Shown in pieces: positions 16,328 to 24,865 of a stretch of 64,000 bases of DNA. Location: positions 868,001 through 932,000 of the forward strand of contig NZ_SDDZ01000001.1 in NCBI RefSeq assembly GCF_004115975.1, given 5' to 3'. The DNA is from Gelidibacter gilvus (GTDB lineage: Bacteria; Bacteroidota; Bacteroidia; Flavobacteriales; Flavobacteriaceae). The translations under genes were made by a program, and so were the position numbers. Position 1 is the first letter of the stretch, and each line of letters opens with the position of its first letter. The notes under the pieces are model-generated. The model was given only the letters and a program-made list of their open reading frames with translations. It did not search any database and was not told the DNA's origin.

Positions 16328-16550
16328 AATGAAAGTTCGAGTCCTTTTTATTTTGTTTTCACTGTTTACCTTTTTTACCACAAATGCCCAGTGTGCCATG
16401 TGCCGTGCGGTTTTAGAAAGTGAAGATGGCCAATCTACTGCAAAAGGTGTCAATGATGGGATTGTGTATTTAATGGTCATCCCTTATGTGTTGGTCGCCG
16501 GGATGGGTCTTGTCATGTACACGAAGTTCAATAAAAAGAAAAACATATAA
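16320..16550 (+). CDS. Small exported CxxC membrane protein
   Basis: A 76-residue protein that starts inside the end of the DUF420 gene. It has a signal peptide (cleavage likely after NAQ), then CAMCRAVLESED directly at the mature N-terminus, and a C-terminal membrane helix (about 48-66) followed by a lysine tail. The CxxC next to the membrane suggests metal or thiol chemistry, plausibly part of the same oxidase-assembly operon. I do not recognise a named family. Confidence 0.75.
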   Translation: MSKMKVRVLFILFSLFTFFTTNAQCAMCRAVLESEDGQSTAKGVNDGIVYLMVIPYVLVAGMGLVMYTKFNKKKNI

Positions 16551-16681
16551 AAAATACTATTTCCTGTAACAATTGATCTCCTTTTCAGTCTTATTAGTAC
16601 ATATTCAAGATGAGTCTTAACAATTCGTTAATATAGTTCGTGCCTTGTTTTATGTAACATTGCAGAACCAACGGTCTTAAT

Positions 16682-17383
16682 ATGATACAAATTAAAGATT
16701 TACATAAATCCTACCACATGGGTGCTAATTCACTTCATGTGTTAAAAGGAATTAATTTTGACGTCAAAGAAGGTGAATTAGTTTCAATAATGGGATCTTC
16801 AGGCTCAGGTAAATCGACGCTATTGAATATTTTGGGAATGTTGGACGAAGCTGATGAAGGATCCTATACGCTTGATAATGTACCCATTAAGAATCTCAAT
16901 GAAAAGATTGCAGCAAACTACAGAAACAAATTTTTAGGTTTCATCTTTCAATCTTTCAATCTCATTAATTATAAGTCGGCTTTGGATAATGTTGCGCTGC
17001 CATTGTATTACCAAGGTGTCAACCGTAAAGAGCGTGTTGAAAAAGCAATGCATTATCTTGACAAAGTAGGATTGGCCCCATGGTCTCACCATTTACCGAA
17101 CGAATTATCCGGTGGACAAAAGCAGCGTGTGGCTATTGCCCGAGCTTTGGCAAGTGATCCAAAAGTATTGCTCGCAGATGAGCCTACAGGTGCTCTGGAT
17201 ACCAAAACCTCACATGAAGTCATGGAACTAATCCAAGGCATTAATGACGACGGAAAAACCATTTTGATAGTTACGCATGAGCATGACATTGCGAAAATGA
17301 CCAAACGTATTGTCAATTTGAAAGATGGGGTAATCATTGATGATAATTTCGTGCAACAAGTAAGAGCTACTCAGTATGTTTAA
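16682..17383 (+). CDS. ABC transporter ATP-binding protein (MacB/LolD type)
   Basis: The 233-residue ATPase energises the two permeases that follow. Walker A is GSSGSGKST at residues 38-46, the signature LSGGQKQR and Walker B VLLADEP follow, and the H-loop is in LIVTHEH. Sequence type is that of MacB/LolD exporters that act through mechanotransmission on periplasmic substrates. It overlaps the first permease by eight bases. A TAACATTG at 16655-16662 is a near-consensus -7 element 20 bases upstream of the ATG. The substrate cannot be told from sequence. Confidence 0.94.
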   Translation: MIQIKDLHKSYHMGANSLHVLKGINFDVKEGELVSIMGSSGSGKSTLLNILGMLDEADEGSYTLDNVPIKNLNEKIAANYRNKFLGFIFQSFNLINYKSALDNVALPLYYQGVNRKERVEKAMHYLDKVGLAPWSHHLPNELSGGQKQRVAIARALASDPKVLLADEPTGALDTKTSHEVMELIQGINDDGKTILIVTHEHDIAKMTKRIVNLKDGVIIDDNFVQQVRATQYV

Positions 17384-18620
17384 TATTGAACGTTGGCAGG
17401 AAATTTTTGAAAGTTTAAGTAAAAACAAGCTCCGTACCTTTTTAACTGGGTTATCTGTTGCTTCTGGTATTTTTATTTTAGTCATTCTTCTAGGTTTCAG
17501 TTCAGGAATCCAAAATGGCGTTACCTCCCAATTTGAACGAGATGCTGCCAATAGCATTTCGGTGTGGACAGGTGTCACCACCAAGGAATATAAAGGCTTA
17601 AATCCCGGACGCCGTATTCAGCTAAAAAATCAAGATTTTACTGCCATTGTTAATAAATACGATGATCACTTAGAATACAAATCGCCATTTTATACCATTT
17701 GGGGTGGCTTGGTGAATTATAAAAATGAATCTGGCAATTATAGAATTCAAGGGGTGCTACCAGACAACCAATTTATTGAAAATGCAGATATCAGCCAAGG
17801 GCGCTTTTTGAATCATTCTGATGTGATGGGTGCCAAAAAGGTGGCCGTCATCGGTAATAAAGTAAGCCAAGATTTGTTTAAGGGTGAAGATCCAATTAAC
17901 AAGGATATTTCGCTGTATGGAATTAATTTTAAGGTGATTGGCGTCTTTTACGATCCAGGAGGAGAACGGGACGAAAGTAAAGTCATGATGCCCATTACTA
18001 CAGCTCAAAAGGCCTTTAACGGTGGGAATGACATCAGGAACATGACCTATACCGTAAAAATGTCCGATAATTTTGACGACGCCGTGAAACTCTCCGAACA
18101 AATTTCTTTGGGTATTGAAAACGACCTCAAGCAAACACATATTATTGCTCCGGATGATATCAGTGCTATTAATGTAAATAATACCCTGGAAGAAGCAAGA
18201 AAAATCTATTCGTTGGTAGATACCATTAAAGCCGTGTTTTGGTTTGTGGGTATTGGTACCATCATAGCCGGAGTAGTTGGCGTGGGGAATATTATGCTCA
18301 TTATTGTTAAGGAACGCACCAAGGAAATCGGTATCCGTAAAGCTTTGGGCGCAGTTCCCATGTCTATTGTGGTGATGATTCTACAGGAATCCATTTTTGT
18401 AACCATGTTTTCTGGTCTCTTCGGACTTATTGCCGGTTTGGGACTTCTTGAAATTGTAGGACCGCTTATAGAAAGTGACTTTATAAAATATCCGCAAGTT
18501 GATTTTAACACCGCATTGACCACTGTTTTTGTATTGGTGTTTGCAGGAGCCATTGCCGGATTTATCCCAGCGTACCGCGCGGCAAAAATTAAACCTATTG
18601 TAGCACTAAGAGACGAATAA
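17376..18620 (+). CDS. MacB-like ABC transporter permease 1
   Basis: A 414-residue protein with the MacB/FtsX-type layout: one N-terminal helix (about 25-47, LSVASGIFILVILLGF), a ~230-residue periplasmic domain, and three C-terminal helices. VKERTKEIGIRKALGA is the characteristic cytoplasmic loop and AYRAAKIKPIVALRDE the typical end. With the ATPase, the adaptors and TolC downstream it should form a tripartite pump. It is paralogous to the next gene. Confidence 0.93.
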   Translation: MFNIERWQEIFESLSKNKLRTFLTGLSVASGIFILVILLGFSSGIQNGVTSQFERDAANSISVWTGVTTKEYKGLNPGRRIQLKNQDFTAIVNKYDDHLEYKSPFYTIWGGLVNYKNESGNYRIQGVLPDNQFIENADISQGRFLNHSDVMGAKKVAVIGNKVSQDLFKGEDPINKDISLYGINFKVIGVFYDPGGERDESKVMMPITTAQKAFNGGNDIRNMTYTVKMSDNFDDAVKLSEQISLGIENDLKQTHIIAPDDISAINVNNTLEEARKIYSLVDTIKAVFWFVGIGTIIAGVVGVGNIMLIIVKERTKEIGIRKALGAVPMSIVVMILQESIFVTMFSGLFGLIAGLGLLEIVGPLIESDFIKYPQVDFNTALTTVFVLVFAGAIAGFIPAYRAAKIKPIVALRDE

Positions 18621-18621
18621 T

Positions 18622-19881
18622 ATGTTTAGCAGAGACCGTTGGGACGAAATATTGGAAGCTTTAAATGCGAATAAGTTCAGAACTTTTTTGACCGCGTTTG
18701 GTGTGTTTTGGGGCATCACTATTTTGGTGCTCTTATTGGCATTGACCAACGGACTCAAAAATGGGGTGACCGCAGACTTTGGTAATTTTGCTACCAACTC
18801 CATGTTTATATGGACTCAGCAAACCTCAATGCCTTATAAAGGTTTACCAAAAGGACGACGCTTCAATTTTAAATTGAACGATGTCGCTAGTTTGAAAAAC
18901 GACTTTCCACAACTCAAATATGTATCACCTCGCAATCAATTGGGAGGCTATAGTGGCGGCAATAATGTCATTAGAGGTACAAAAACTGGAGCTTTTCAAG
19001 TCAACGGTGATTATCCGGAATTTATAAAACAACAACCCATGGATATTATTCAAGGCCGTTTTATAAGCTATTCTGATATTAATGCCAAGAGAAAGGTTTG
19101 TGTTATCGGAACAGGTGTGGTAAAAACGATGTATGATAAGGGAGAGGAAGCTTTAGGAACTTATATAAAGATCAACGGCGTCAATTTTATGGTAATTGGA
19201 ACCTTTAAAGTGAGCAATAGCCAAGGCGATAAAGAGGAAGATGCCAATACCATTTTTTTGCCTTTTACGTCTTTTGGACAGGCCTTTAATTTTGCCGATA
19301 ATGTGGGATGGTTGGCTGTAACTGCGCATGATGGTACAAATATCACAACCCTTAAACCGCAAATATTGGAAAGTTTAAAGAACCGACGCAAAGTACATCC
19401 TGAAGATGAGCGGGCCATCGGTAATTTTGATCTTTCTGAAGCTTTTGGCCGTGTCAACGGTTTGTTTTCCATTTTAACCTTTGTTGGTTATTTTGTAGGT
19501 GCGCTCGTCTTAATGTCTGGGATTATAGGTATTAGTAATATTATGCTCATCGTCGTAAAGGAACGTACTAAAGAAATTGGGGTGAGAAGAGCTTTGGGAG
19601 CCTCACCATGGACGATCAAATCACAAATTTTGCAAGAAAGTTTAATCCTGACCATTTTGTCAGGAATGGTGGGTATCTCTTTTGCTGCTGCTGTTATTTG
19701 GGGACTCAATTACGCCTTGGACATGAATGGCCCTGTTGAAAACTTTGCAAATCCGAGTGTGAGTATGTCGGTTGTTTTTATCGCACTTTTTATACTTGTG
19801 GTGTCTGGACTGTTGGCAGGATTGATTCCCGCTAATAGTGCCACTAAAATGAAACCGGTTGACGCATTAAGAATAGAATAA
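18622..19881 (+). CDS. MacB-like ABC transporter permease 2
   Basis: A 419-residue paralogue of the preceding permease, starting one base after its stop. The same signature parts are present: NKFRTFLTAFGVFWGITILVLL N-terminal helix, large periplasmic domain, VKERTKEIGVRRALGA loop, and three C-terminal helices ending in TKMKPVDALRIE. MacB normally is a homodimer with ATPase and permease fused; here two separate permeases suggest a heterodimer served by one ATPase. Three leader-like repeats follow before the adaptor gene. Confidence 0.93.
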   Translation: MFSRDRWDEILEALNANKFRTFLTAFGVFWGITILVLLLALTNGLKNGVTADFGNFATNSMFIWTQQTSMPYKGLPKGRRFNFKLNDVASLKNDFPQLKYVSPRNQLGGYSGGNNVIRGTKTGAFQVNGDYPEFIKQQPMDIIQGRFISYSDINAKRKVCVIGTGVVKTMYDKGEEALGTYIKINGVNFMVIGTFKVSNSQGDKEEDANTIFLPFTSFGQAFNFADNVGWLAVTAHDGTNITTLKPQILESLKNRRKVHPEDERAIGNFDLSEAFGRVNGLFSILTFVGYFVGALVLMSGIIGISNIMLIVVKERTKEIGVRRALGASPWTIKSQILQESLILTILSGMVGISFAAAVIWGLNYALDMNGPVENFANPSVSMSVVFIALFILVVSGLLAGLIPANSATKMKPVDALRIE

Positions 19882-19897
19882 ATACAAAAACAATCAT

Positions 19898-20167
19898 CAA
19901 ATGAACCACCTCTGTATTTTGGAGTATGTATTCCAAAGGATCTTGAAAGTGCACCATTTGACCACTAAATAACAATAATAATTACCAAATGAACCACCTC
20001 TGCAATATTGAAGTCTTTACTCCAAATTATTTTTGAGGTGCACCATTTGACCATTAAAAAAACAATAACTAACGCCAAATGAACCACCTCTGCAATATTG
20101 AAGTCTTTACTCCAAATTATTTTGAGGTGCACCATTTGACCATTAAAAAAACAATAACTAACGCCAA
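19898..20167 (+). repeat. Three ~89-bp leader-like repeats, each with a start codon and an inverted repeat
   Basis: Repeat boundaries CAAATGAA occur at 19898, 19986 and 20076, and a fourth time at 20165 as the real start of the adaptor gene (spacings 88, 90, 89). Each full copy contains AAATGAACCACCTC and, ~50 bases later, GAGGTGCACCATTT (or a variant), which can pair over 11 of 14 positions. Copies 2 and 3 are nearly identical apart from one T; copy 1 is more diverged. Each copy opens a micro-ORF beginning MNHLC: 19901-19972, 19989-20036, 20079-20171. Seen directly; function unknown. Confidence 0.93.
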
Positions 20168-20171
20168 ATGA
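20079..20171 (+). CDS. Possible 30-residue leader ORF coupled to the adaptor gene
   Basis: ATG at 20079 opens 30 codons (start MNHLCNIEVFTPNYF) and ends with TGA at 20169-20171, overlapping the adaptor ATG at 20168 as ATGA. The overlap would allow translational coupling. The neighbouring copy (19989) is cut to 15 codons by one extra T, which argues against selection on the peptide sequence itself. It may be only a by-product of the repeat. Confidence 0.25.
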   Translation: MNHLCNIEVFTPNYFEVHHLTIKKTITNAK

Positions 20172-21331
20172 AAAGAACAAAAACAGTCATTATTCTAGGA
20201 TTTATCGTTGCAGTGTTTGCAATAGCCTTAATTTATTTGTGGAGAAAAAATCAAGAAGACCCGGTAACCTACACCACGGAAATTCCGGTGATGCAAACTA
20301 TTGTGGTAAAAACAGTCGCTACAGGAAATATTGTCCCTAAAGACGAAGTGCTCATAAAATCGAATATTTCTGGGGTGATTGAAGAAGTGTTTATTGAAGC
20401 AGGTGAATACGTGAATGCAGGTGATTTGATTGCACAAATTCGCGTGATTCCTAATGTGTCATCATTAACAAGTGCTAAGAATAATATTTCTTCAAACCAA
20501 ACAGCATTGCAAACTGCAAAAATAAATTTGCAGACTCAACAAACTAATTACGACCGCCAAAAAGCATTGTTTGACAAAGGTGTGATTTCAGCAAACGATT
20601 TTGAAGGTATCAAAAACACCTATTTACAAACAAAACAGAGTGTTGAACAAGCGGAAATCAATTTGAATTCTTCACGTCAAAATTATGACATTGTCAAGAC
20701 TGGTACTACAAGTGGGTTGGGCAATATAGCTCAGACCCAAGTGAGAGCAACAGTTTCTGGGATGGTGTTGGATGTACCAGTAAAAGAAGGAAATCAGGTC
20801 ATTGAGGCCAATAATTTTAATGAAGGTACCTCCATTGCTTCTTTGGCCGATGTTAAGAAAATGATTTTTGAAGGTAAGGTTGACGAAAGTGAGGTCGGGA
20901 AAATTAAGGAAGGACTGCCGCTTGAAATCACAGTCGGTGCCATTGAAGACCAAAAGTTTGACGCGGTATTGGATTATATTGCTCCTAAAGGTGTGGCTGA
21001 AAATGGGGCGATTCAATTTGAGATTAAAGGCACTTTAAAATCTATTGACTCTACCTTTATCAGAGCGGGTTTAAGTGCGAATGCGTCTATTATCTTGGAA
21101 AGAGCGGAAAATGTTTTGGCTATTAACGAAGCTTTGGTGCAATTTGATCCTCAAACCCAGAAACCCTTTGTAGAGGTGATGGTAGGCGATCAGAAATTTG
21201 AACGTAGAGATCTTGAATTGGGGATTAGCGATGGCATCTTTGTTCAAGTCAAAAGCGGCATTAATAAATCGGATAAAATAAAGGTTTGGAATCAAGTTCA
21301 AGGCATTCCAGATTATGCTAAAAAGAAATAA
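20168..21331 (+). CDS. Efflux pump periplasmic adaptor (HlyD/MacA family) 1
   Basis: A 387-residue membrane-fusion protein. An N-terminal helix (about 7-24) anchors it; then come a lipoyl-like half-motif (KTVATGNIVPKDEVLIKSNISGVIEEV), a coiled-coil hairpin with NFDRQKALFDKGVISANDFE-type sequence (here NYDRQKALFDKGVIS), the second lipoyl half (ATVSGMVLDVPVKEGNQV), and a beta-barrel domain. Such adaptors link inner-membrane pumps to TolC. Its start codon lies in the last copy of the leader-like repeat, so its expression may depend on that structure. A second adaptor follows the TolC gene. Confidence 0.92.
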   Translation: MKRTKTVIILGFIVAVFAIALIYLWRKNQEDPVTYTTEIPVMQTIVVKTVATGNIVPKDEVLIKSNISGVIEEVFIEAGEYVNAGDLIAQIRVIPNVSSLTSAKNNISSNQTALQTAKINLQTQQTNYDRQKALFDKGVISANDFEGIKNTYLQTKQSVEQAEINLNSSRQNYDIVKTGTTSGLGNIAQTQVRATVSGMVLDVPVKEGNQVIEANNFNEGTSIASLADVKKMIFEGKVDESEVGKIKEGLPLEITVGAIEDQKFDAVLDYIAPKGVAENGAIQFEIKGTLKSIDSTFIRAGLSANASIILERAENVLAINEALVQFDPQTQKPFVEVMVGDQKFERRDLELGISDGIFVQVKSGINKSDKIKVWNQVQGIPDYAKKK

Positions 21332-21381
21332 TCCATTTTAGGTGTAACACTTTAAATAATCGGTAGACTTATATTTTAATT

Positions 21382-22824
21382 ATGAAAAAATCAATTCTTA
21401 TAGTTCTTGTGCTAATAGCAGTAACCTCTCAGGCACAAGTCAAAAAATGGACCCTCAAAGAATGTGTGGCCCATGCTTTAGAAAACAATATCTCCGTAAA
21501 ACAAAGTCTTTTGGATTTGGAGCTGACGGATATAGAAAACCTACAGGCTATTGGCAATTTTATACCACAAGTCAGTATGGGTGCAAACGTTTCAGAAAAT
21601 ACCGGTTTAGGTTTTAATCCATTGACCAACAATGCCCAGACCACAACGTTTTTATCGGCATCAGGAAGGGTGAGCGTTGGTTATACATTATTTGATGGAC
21701 TGCGAAATTTTAAAGAGGTGCAACGCGCCAAAATATCTAAAATGGCAGCTCAGTTCCGATTGACCAAAATGGAGGATGATATTTCTTTGTTTGTTGCAAA
21801 TAACTATCTGCAGGTGATTCTCAATAAGGCCAATCTTACGGTTTTGACCTCGCAGAATACCATTACTAAAGATCAATTAAAAAGAACGCAAGAGTTGGTG
21901 GATGCAGGTGTTTTACCGGAAGGTGACATTCTTGAAATTAGAGCTAATGATGCCAGTGAAAGACAAGCTATTGTCAATGCGGAAAATGCGGTTCAGGTAT
22001 CTTTGATCAGTTTGGCACAGCTTTTAATGATTAAGGATTATCAAAATTTTGATATTGAGGATGAAGGTTATGATATCGTTGATGAAGGCATCTCCAAGAA
22101 AAGTGTTTATGATGTTGTTGAAAGTGCAAAAGAAAATAGAGCTGAGATAAAAATTGCCGAGCAAAATGTCGAACTGGCTGAAAAGGATGTGCAAATTGCA
22201 AAAAGTGCTTATTACCCTACACTACAAGCTTTTTTTGGATATGACACGAGATTCTCCAATTCGGCGGCATTTATTCAGGATATTGATCCAAACAATCCGG
22301 TAATTTTACGAGAAATAGGAGTGGTGGAAGATACAGGACAAACGGTTATTGGGGAATTCCCAAACACCCTCACCCGAAAAGTCGGTGCGGATCCATTTAT
22401 CGATCAGTTATCGCAAAATGATGGTATTTCTTATGGTTTTTCTTTAAACATCCCTATTCTTAATGGCTTTTCTGTCAAAAGTAATGTCAAAAGAAATCAG
22501 ATTAATTTAGAACGCAGTAAAAATCAATTGGAACAGGCTCAGTTAGATTTAGAATCTACCGTTTATCAAGCTTATGTAGATGCCAAAGGAGCTTTTAAAT
22601 CTTATGAAGCTGCACAGTCTGCTCTAGAATCGCAAGAATTGGCTTATAATTACGCTAAAGAACGCTATGATGTAGGTTTTACCAATGCTTTTGAGTTCAG
22701 CCAATCCAAAGTGAAATTTGATAATGCCCAAATTGAGCTTAATCGCGCTAAATATGACTATATTTTCAAATTAAAGGTACTTGAGCTATATTTTGGAATT
22801 CCTGCGATGGAATTAAAATTTTAA
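21382..22824 (+). CDS. TolC family outer-membrane efflux protein
   Basis: A 480-residue exported protein with signal peptide (cleavage after SQA, about residue 18) and two repeated outer-membrane-efflux-protein halves. Typical features are the alpha-helical hairpins such as QLDLESTVYQAYVDAKGAF and NYAKERYDVGFTNAFEFSQ. It forms the outer-membrane channel of the pump. It sits between the two adaptor genes, 50 bases after the first, in the same operon as the ATPase and permeases. Confidence 0.94.
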   Translation: MKKSILIVLVLIAVTSQAQVKKWTLKECVAHALENNISVKQSLLDLELTDIENLQAIGNFIPQVSMGANVSENTGLGFNPLTNNAQTTTFLSASGRVSVGYTLFDGLRNFKEVQRAKISKMAAQFRLTKMEDDISLFVANNYLQVILNKANLTVLTSQNTITKDQLKRTQELVDAGVLPEGDILEIRANDASERQAIVNAENAVQVSLISLAQLLMIKDYQNFDIEDEGYDIVDEGISKKSVYDVVESAKENRAEIKIAEQNVELAEKDVQIAKSAYYPTLQAFFGYDTRFSNSAAFIQDIDPNNPVILREIGVVEDTGQTVIGEFPNTLTRKVGADPFIDQLSQNDGISYGFSLNIPILNGFSVKSNVKRNQINLERSKNQLEQAQLDLESTVYQAYVDAKGAFKSYEAAQSALESQELAYNYAKERYDVGFTNAFEFSQSKVKFDNAQIELNRAKYDYIFKLKVLELYFGIPAMELKF

Positions 22825-22873
22825 TTATCGATGATTTATCAATACATATAGCACAACCATTAAACTAACCGTT

Positions 22874-24175
22874 ATGAGCAAAAAAACAGTAATAATCTTA
22901 ATATCCGCAGTAGTACTCCTAATCTTAGTATTGATGTTAGGAAAAAATGCGGGTTGGTTTGGTAAATCCGGCAACTTTAAAGAGGTCGAGACTCAGAAAG
23001 TAACGCTAATGGATATTGTGGAGAAAGTTTCTGCAACTGGTAAAATTCAGCCAGAGATTGAAGTGAAAATTTCCAGTGAAGTATCTGGAGAAATAATAGA
23101 TCTTCCCTTCAAGGAAGGTCAGCAGGTCAATAAAGGTGACTTGTTGGTTAGAGTCAATCCTGACCTCATTCAATCGGCAGTAAATAGAAGTCAAGCAACC
23201 TATCAGAATATAAAAGCGGGTTTAGAACAAGCTGAAGCTTCCTTAAGAGAAGCGAAGTTAAGCTATGATCGGAACAAGCAACTTTTTGAAAAAGGTATTA
23301 TCTCAAAATCAGAATGGGACAAGGCAGTTTCTGCCTATGAAATTGCTCAGGCCACACGCCAATCGGCGTACTATAATGTTCAAAGTGCGAGCGCATCTGT
23401 AAGTGAAGCACGCGATAATTTGAACAGAACCACCATATATGCCCCTATGAGCGGTACCATTTCTAAATTGGATGTGGAATTGGGAGAACGTGTTGTGGGA
23501 ACGCAACAAATGGCAGGTACGGAAATTTTAAGGGTAGCCAATTTGAACAATATGGAAGTTGAAATTGATGTCAATGAAAATGATATTGTTAAAGTTCAGA
23601 TTGGAGATTCCACCATTGTTGAAGTGGATGCTTACTTGAAAAAGGAATTTAGAGGCGTTGTTACAGCTATTGCTAATTCCGCTGCTGGAACACTCACGGC
23701 AGATCAAGTCACCAATTTTAAGGTAAAAGTTAGAATACTTGAAGAGTCTTATCAAGACTTAATGGAAGGTAAAGGTGAAAACTTCTCTCCGTTCAGACCT
23801 GGAATGACCGCAACCGTTGATATTATTACTAAACAGCGAAAAGGTGTGGTAAGTGTTCCAATTAGTGCCATTGTGATTAAGACAGACACTTCTTCGGTTA
23901 AAAAGCTAATAGCCAAGAACGAGAATGATAGCGAAGCGGTTCTTCAAAGAGGTGGCAGCGAAGAGAAATTTGAATGTGTCTTTGTCAAAAGTAATGATGA
24001 AGCCAAATTAAGAGTTGTAAAAACTGGCATCCAAGATGACTCCAATATTGAGATTTTATCGGGATTAAAGGCAGGCGATGTGATCATCACTGGTCCTTAT
24101 AACGTCGTCTCCAAAACATTGAATCCTGGTGATAAGATAGAAGTAAAAGGTAAAGAAGGAACTGCGAAAAAATAG
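22874..24175 (+). CDS. Efflux pump periplasmic adaptor (HlyD/MacA family) 2
   Basis: A 433-residue membrane-fusion protein, longer than adaptor 1. N-terminal helix about 4-22; lipoyl halves at KISSEVSGEIIDLPFKEG and TIYAPMSGTISKLDVELGE; coiled coil including SYDRNKQLFEKGIISKSEWD; barrel and membrane-proximal domains up to a lysine-rich end. Close to MacA-type adaptors. The presence of two different adaptors around one TolC suggests a hetero-oligomeric adaptor ring or two pump configurations. It precedes tsaB by 18 bases. Confidence 0.92.
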   Translation: MSKKTVIILISAVVLLILVLMLGKNAGWFGKSGNFKEVETQKVTLMDIVEKVSATGKIQPEIEVKISSEVSGEIIDLPFKEGQQVNKGDLLVRVNPDLIQSAVNRSQATYQNIKAGLEQAEASLREAKLSYDRNKQLFEKGIISKSEWDKAVSAYEIAQATRQSAYYNVQSASASVSEARDNLNRTTIYAPMSGTISKLDVELGERVVGTQQMAGTEILRVANLNNMEVEIDVNENDIVKVQIGDSTIVEVDAYLKKEFRGVVTAIANSAAGTLTADQVTNFKVKVRILEESYQDLMEGKGENFSPFRPGMTATVDIITKQRKGVVSVPISAIVIKTDTSSVKKLIAKNENDSEAVLQRGGSEEKFECVFVKSNDEAKLRVVKTGIQDDSNIEILSGLKAGDVIITGPYNVVSKTLNPGDKIEVKGKEGTAKK

Positions 24176-24193
24176 CTCTTAAAAAGATTTAAA

Positions 24194-24865
24194 GTGTCAT
24201 ATATACTAAATATTGAAACTGCCACAACCAATTGTTCCGTCTCTCTTTCTAAAGAAGGAGAGATTTTGGTTTTAAAAGAGGATTACAACTCTAATTTTTC
24301 GCACGCGGAATCCTTGCATCTTTTTATTGATGCGGTCTTCAAAAAGGCCAATTTAAAACCTCAAGATGTTGATGCCATAGCGGTAAGTAAAGGTCCTGGT
24401 TCTTATACGGGATTGCGTATTGGAGTATCAGCAGCAAAGGGGCTCTGTTTTTCTTTGGATAAACCTTTGATTTCTGTAGATACTTTAGAGGCTCTGTCAC
24501 ATCAGGTACATATTGATTCTGGATGTATTGTGCCAATGCTTGACGCTCGTAGAATGGAAGTGTATGCGGCCGTTTACGATAAAGATCACAAACAGGTGAG
24601 AACTATTGAAGCCCAAATCTTGGATGCAGATAGTTTCAAAGAATTCTTAAAAATTGGCAAGGTTTACTTTATTGGAACCGGCGTTGAAAAAACCAAAGAA
24701 ATCATTACACATCCCAACGCAGTCTTTATTGAAAACAAGCTTCCTTCTGCAAATGAAATGGGAAAATTAGCTTTCGATAAATACAAAATAAGCGACATTG
24801 AAAATGTCGCCTATTTTGAGCCTTTTTACTTAAAGGATTTTATTGGAACTAAAGCCAAAGCTTAA
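24194..24865 (+). CDS. tsaB: tRNA threonylcarbamoyladenosine biosynthesis protein TsaB
   Basis: TsaB is the non-catalytic partner of TsaD in making t6A37 on ANN-decoding tRNAs. The 223-residue protein has the ASKHA fold pattern: ILNIETATTNCSVSL at the start, the FSHAESLH motif and SKGPGSYTGLRIGVSAAKGL. Start is GTG at 24194 (an ATG is absent near the conserved N-terminus). It probably rides on the efflux operon transcript. The gene converges with mscS and overlaps its end by four bases. Confidence 0.95.
   Translation: MSYILNIETATTNCSVSLSKEGEILVLKEDYNSNFSHAESLHLFIDAVFKKANLKPQDVDAIAVSKGPGSYTGLRIGVSAAKGLCFSLDKPLISVDTLEALSHQVHIDSGCIVPMLDARRMEVYAAVYDKDHKQVRTIEAQILDADSFKEFLKIGKVYFIGTGVEKTKEIITHPNAVFIENKLPSANEMGKLAFDKYKISDIENVAYFEPFYLKDFIGTKAKA

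Noticed and set aside
19965-20180. Minus-strand ORF of 71 codons with internally repeated sequence
   Set aside because: It is the reverse reading of the leader-like repeats; the repeated peptide follows from DNA duplication, and there is no independent start context.
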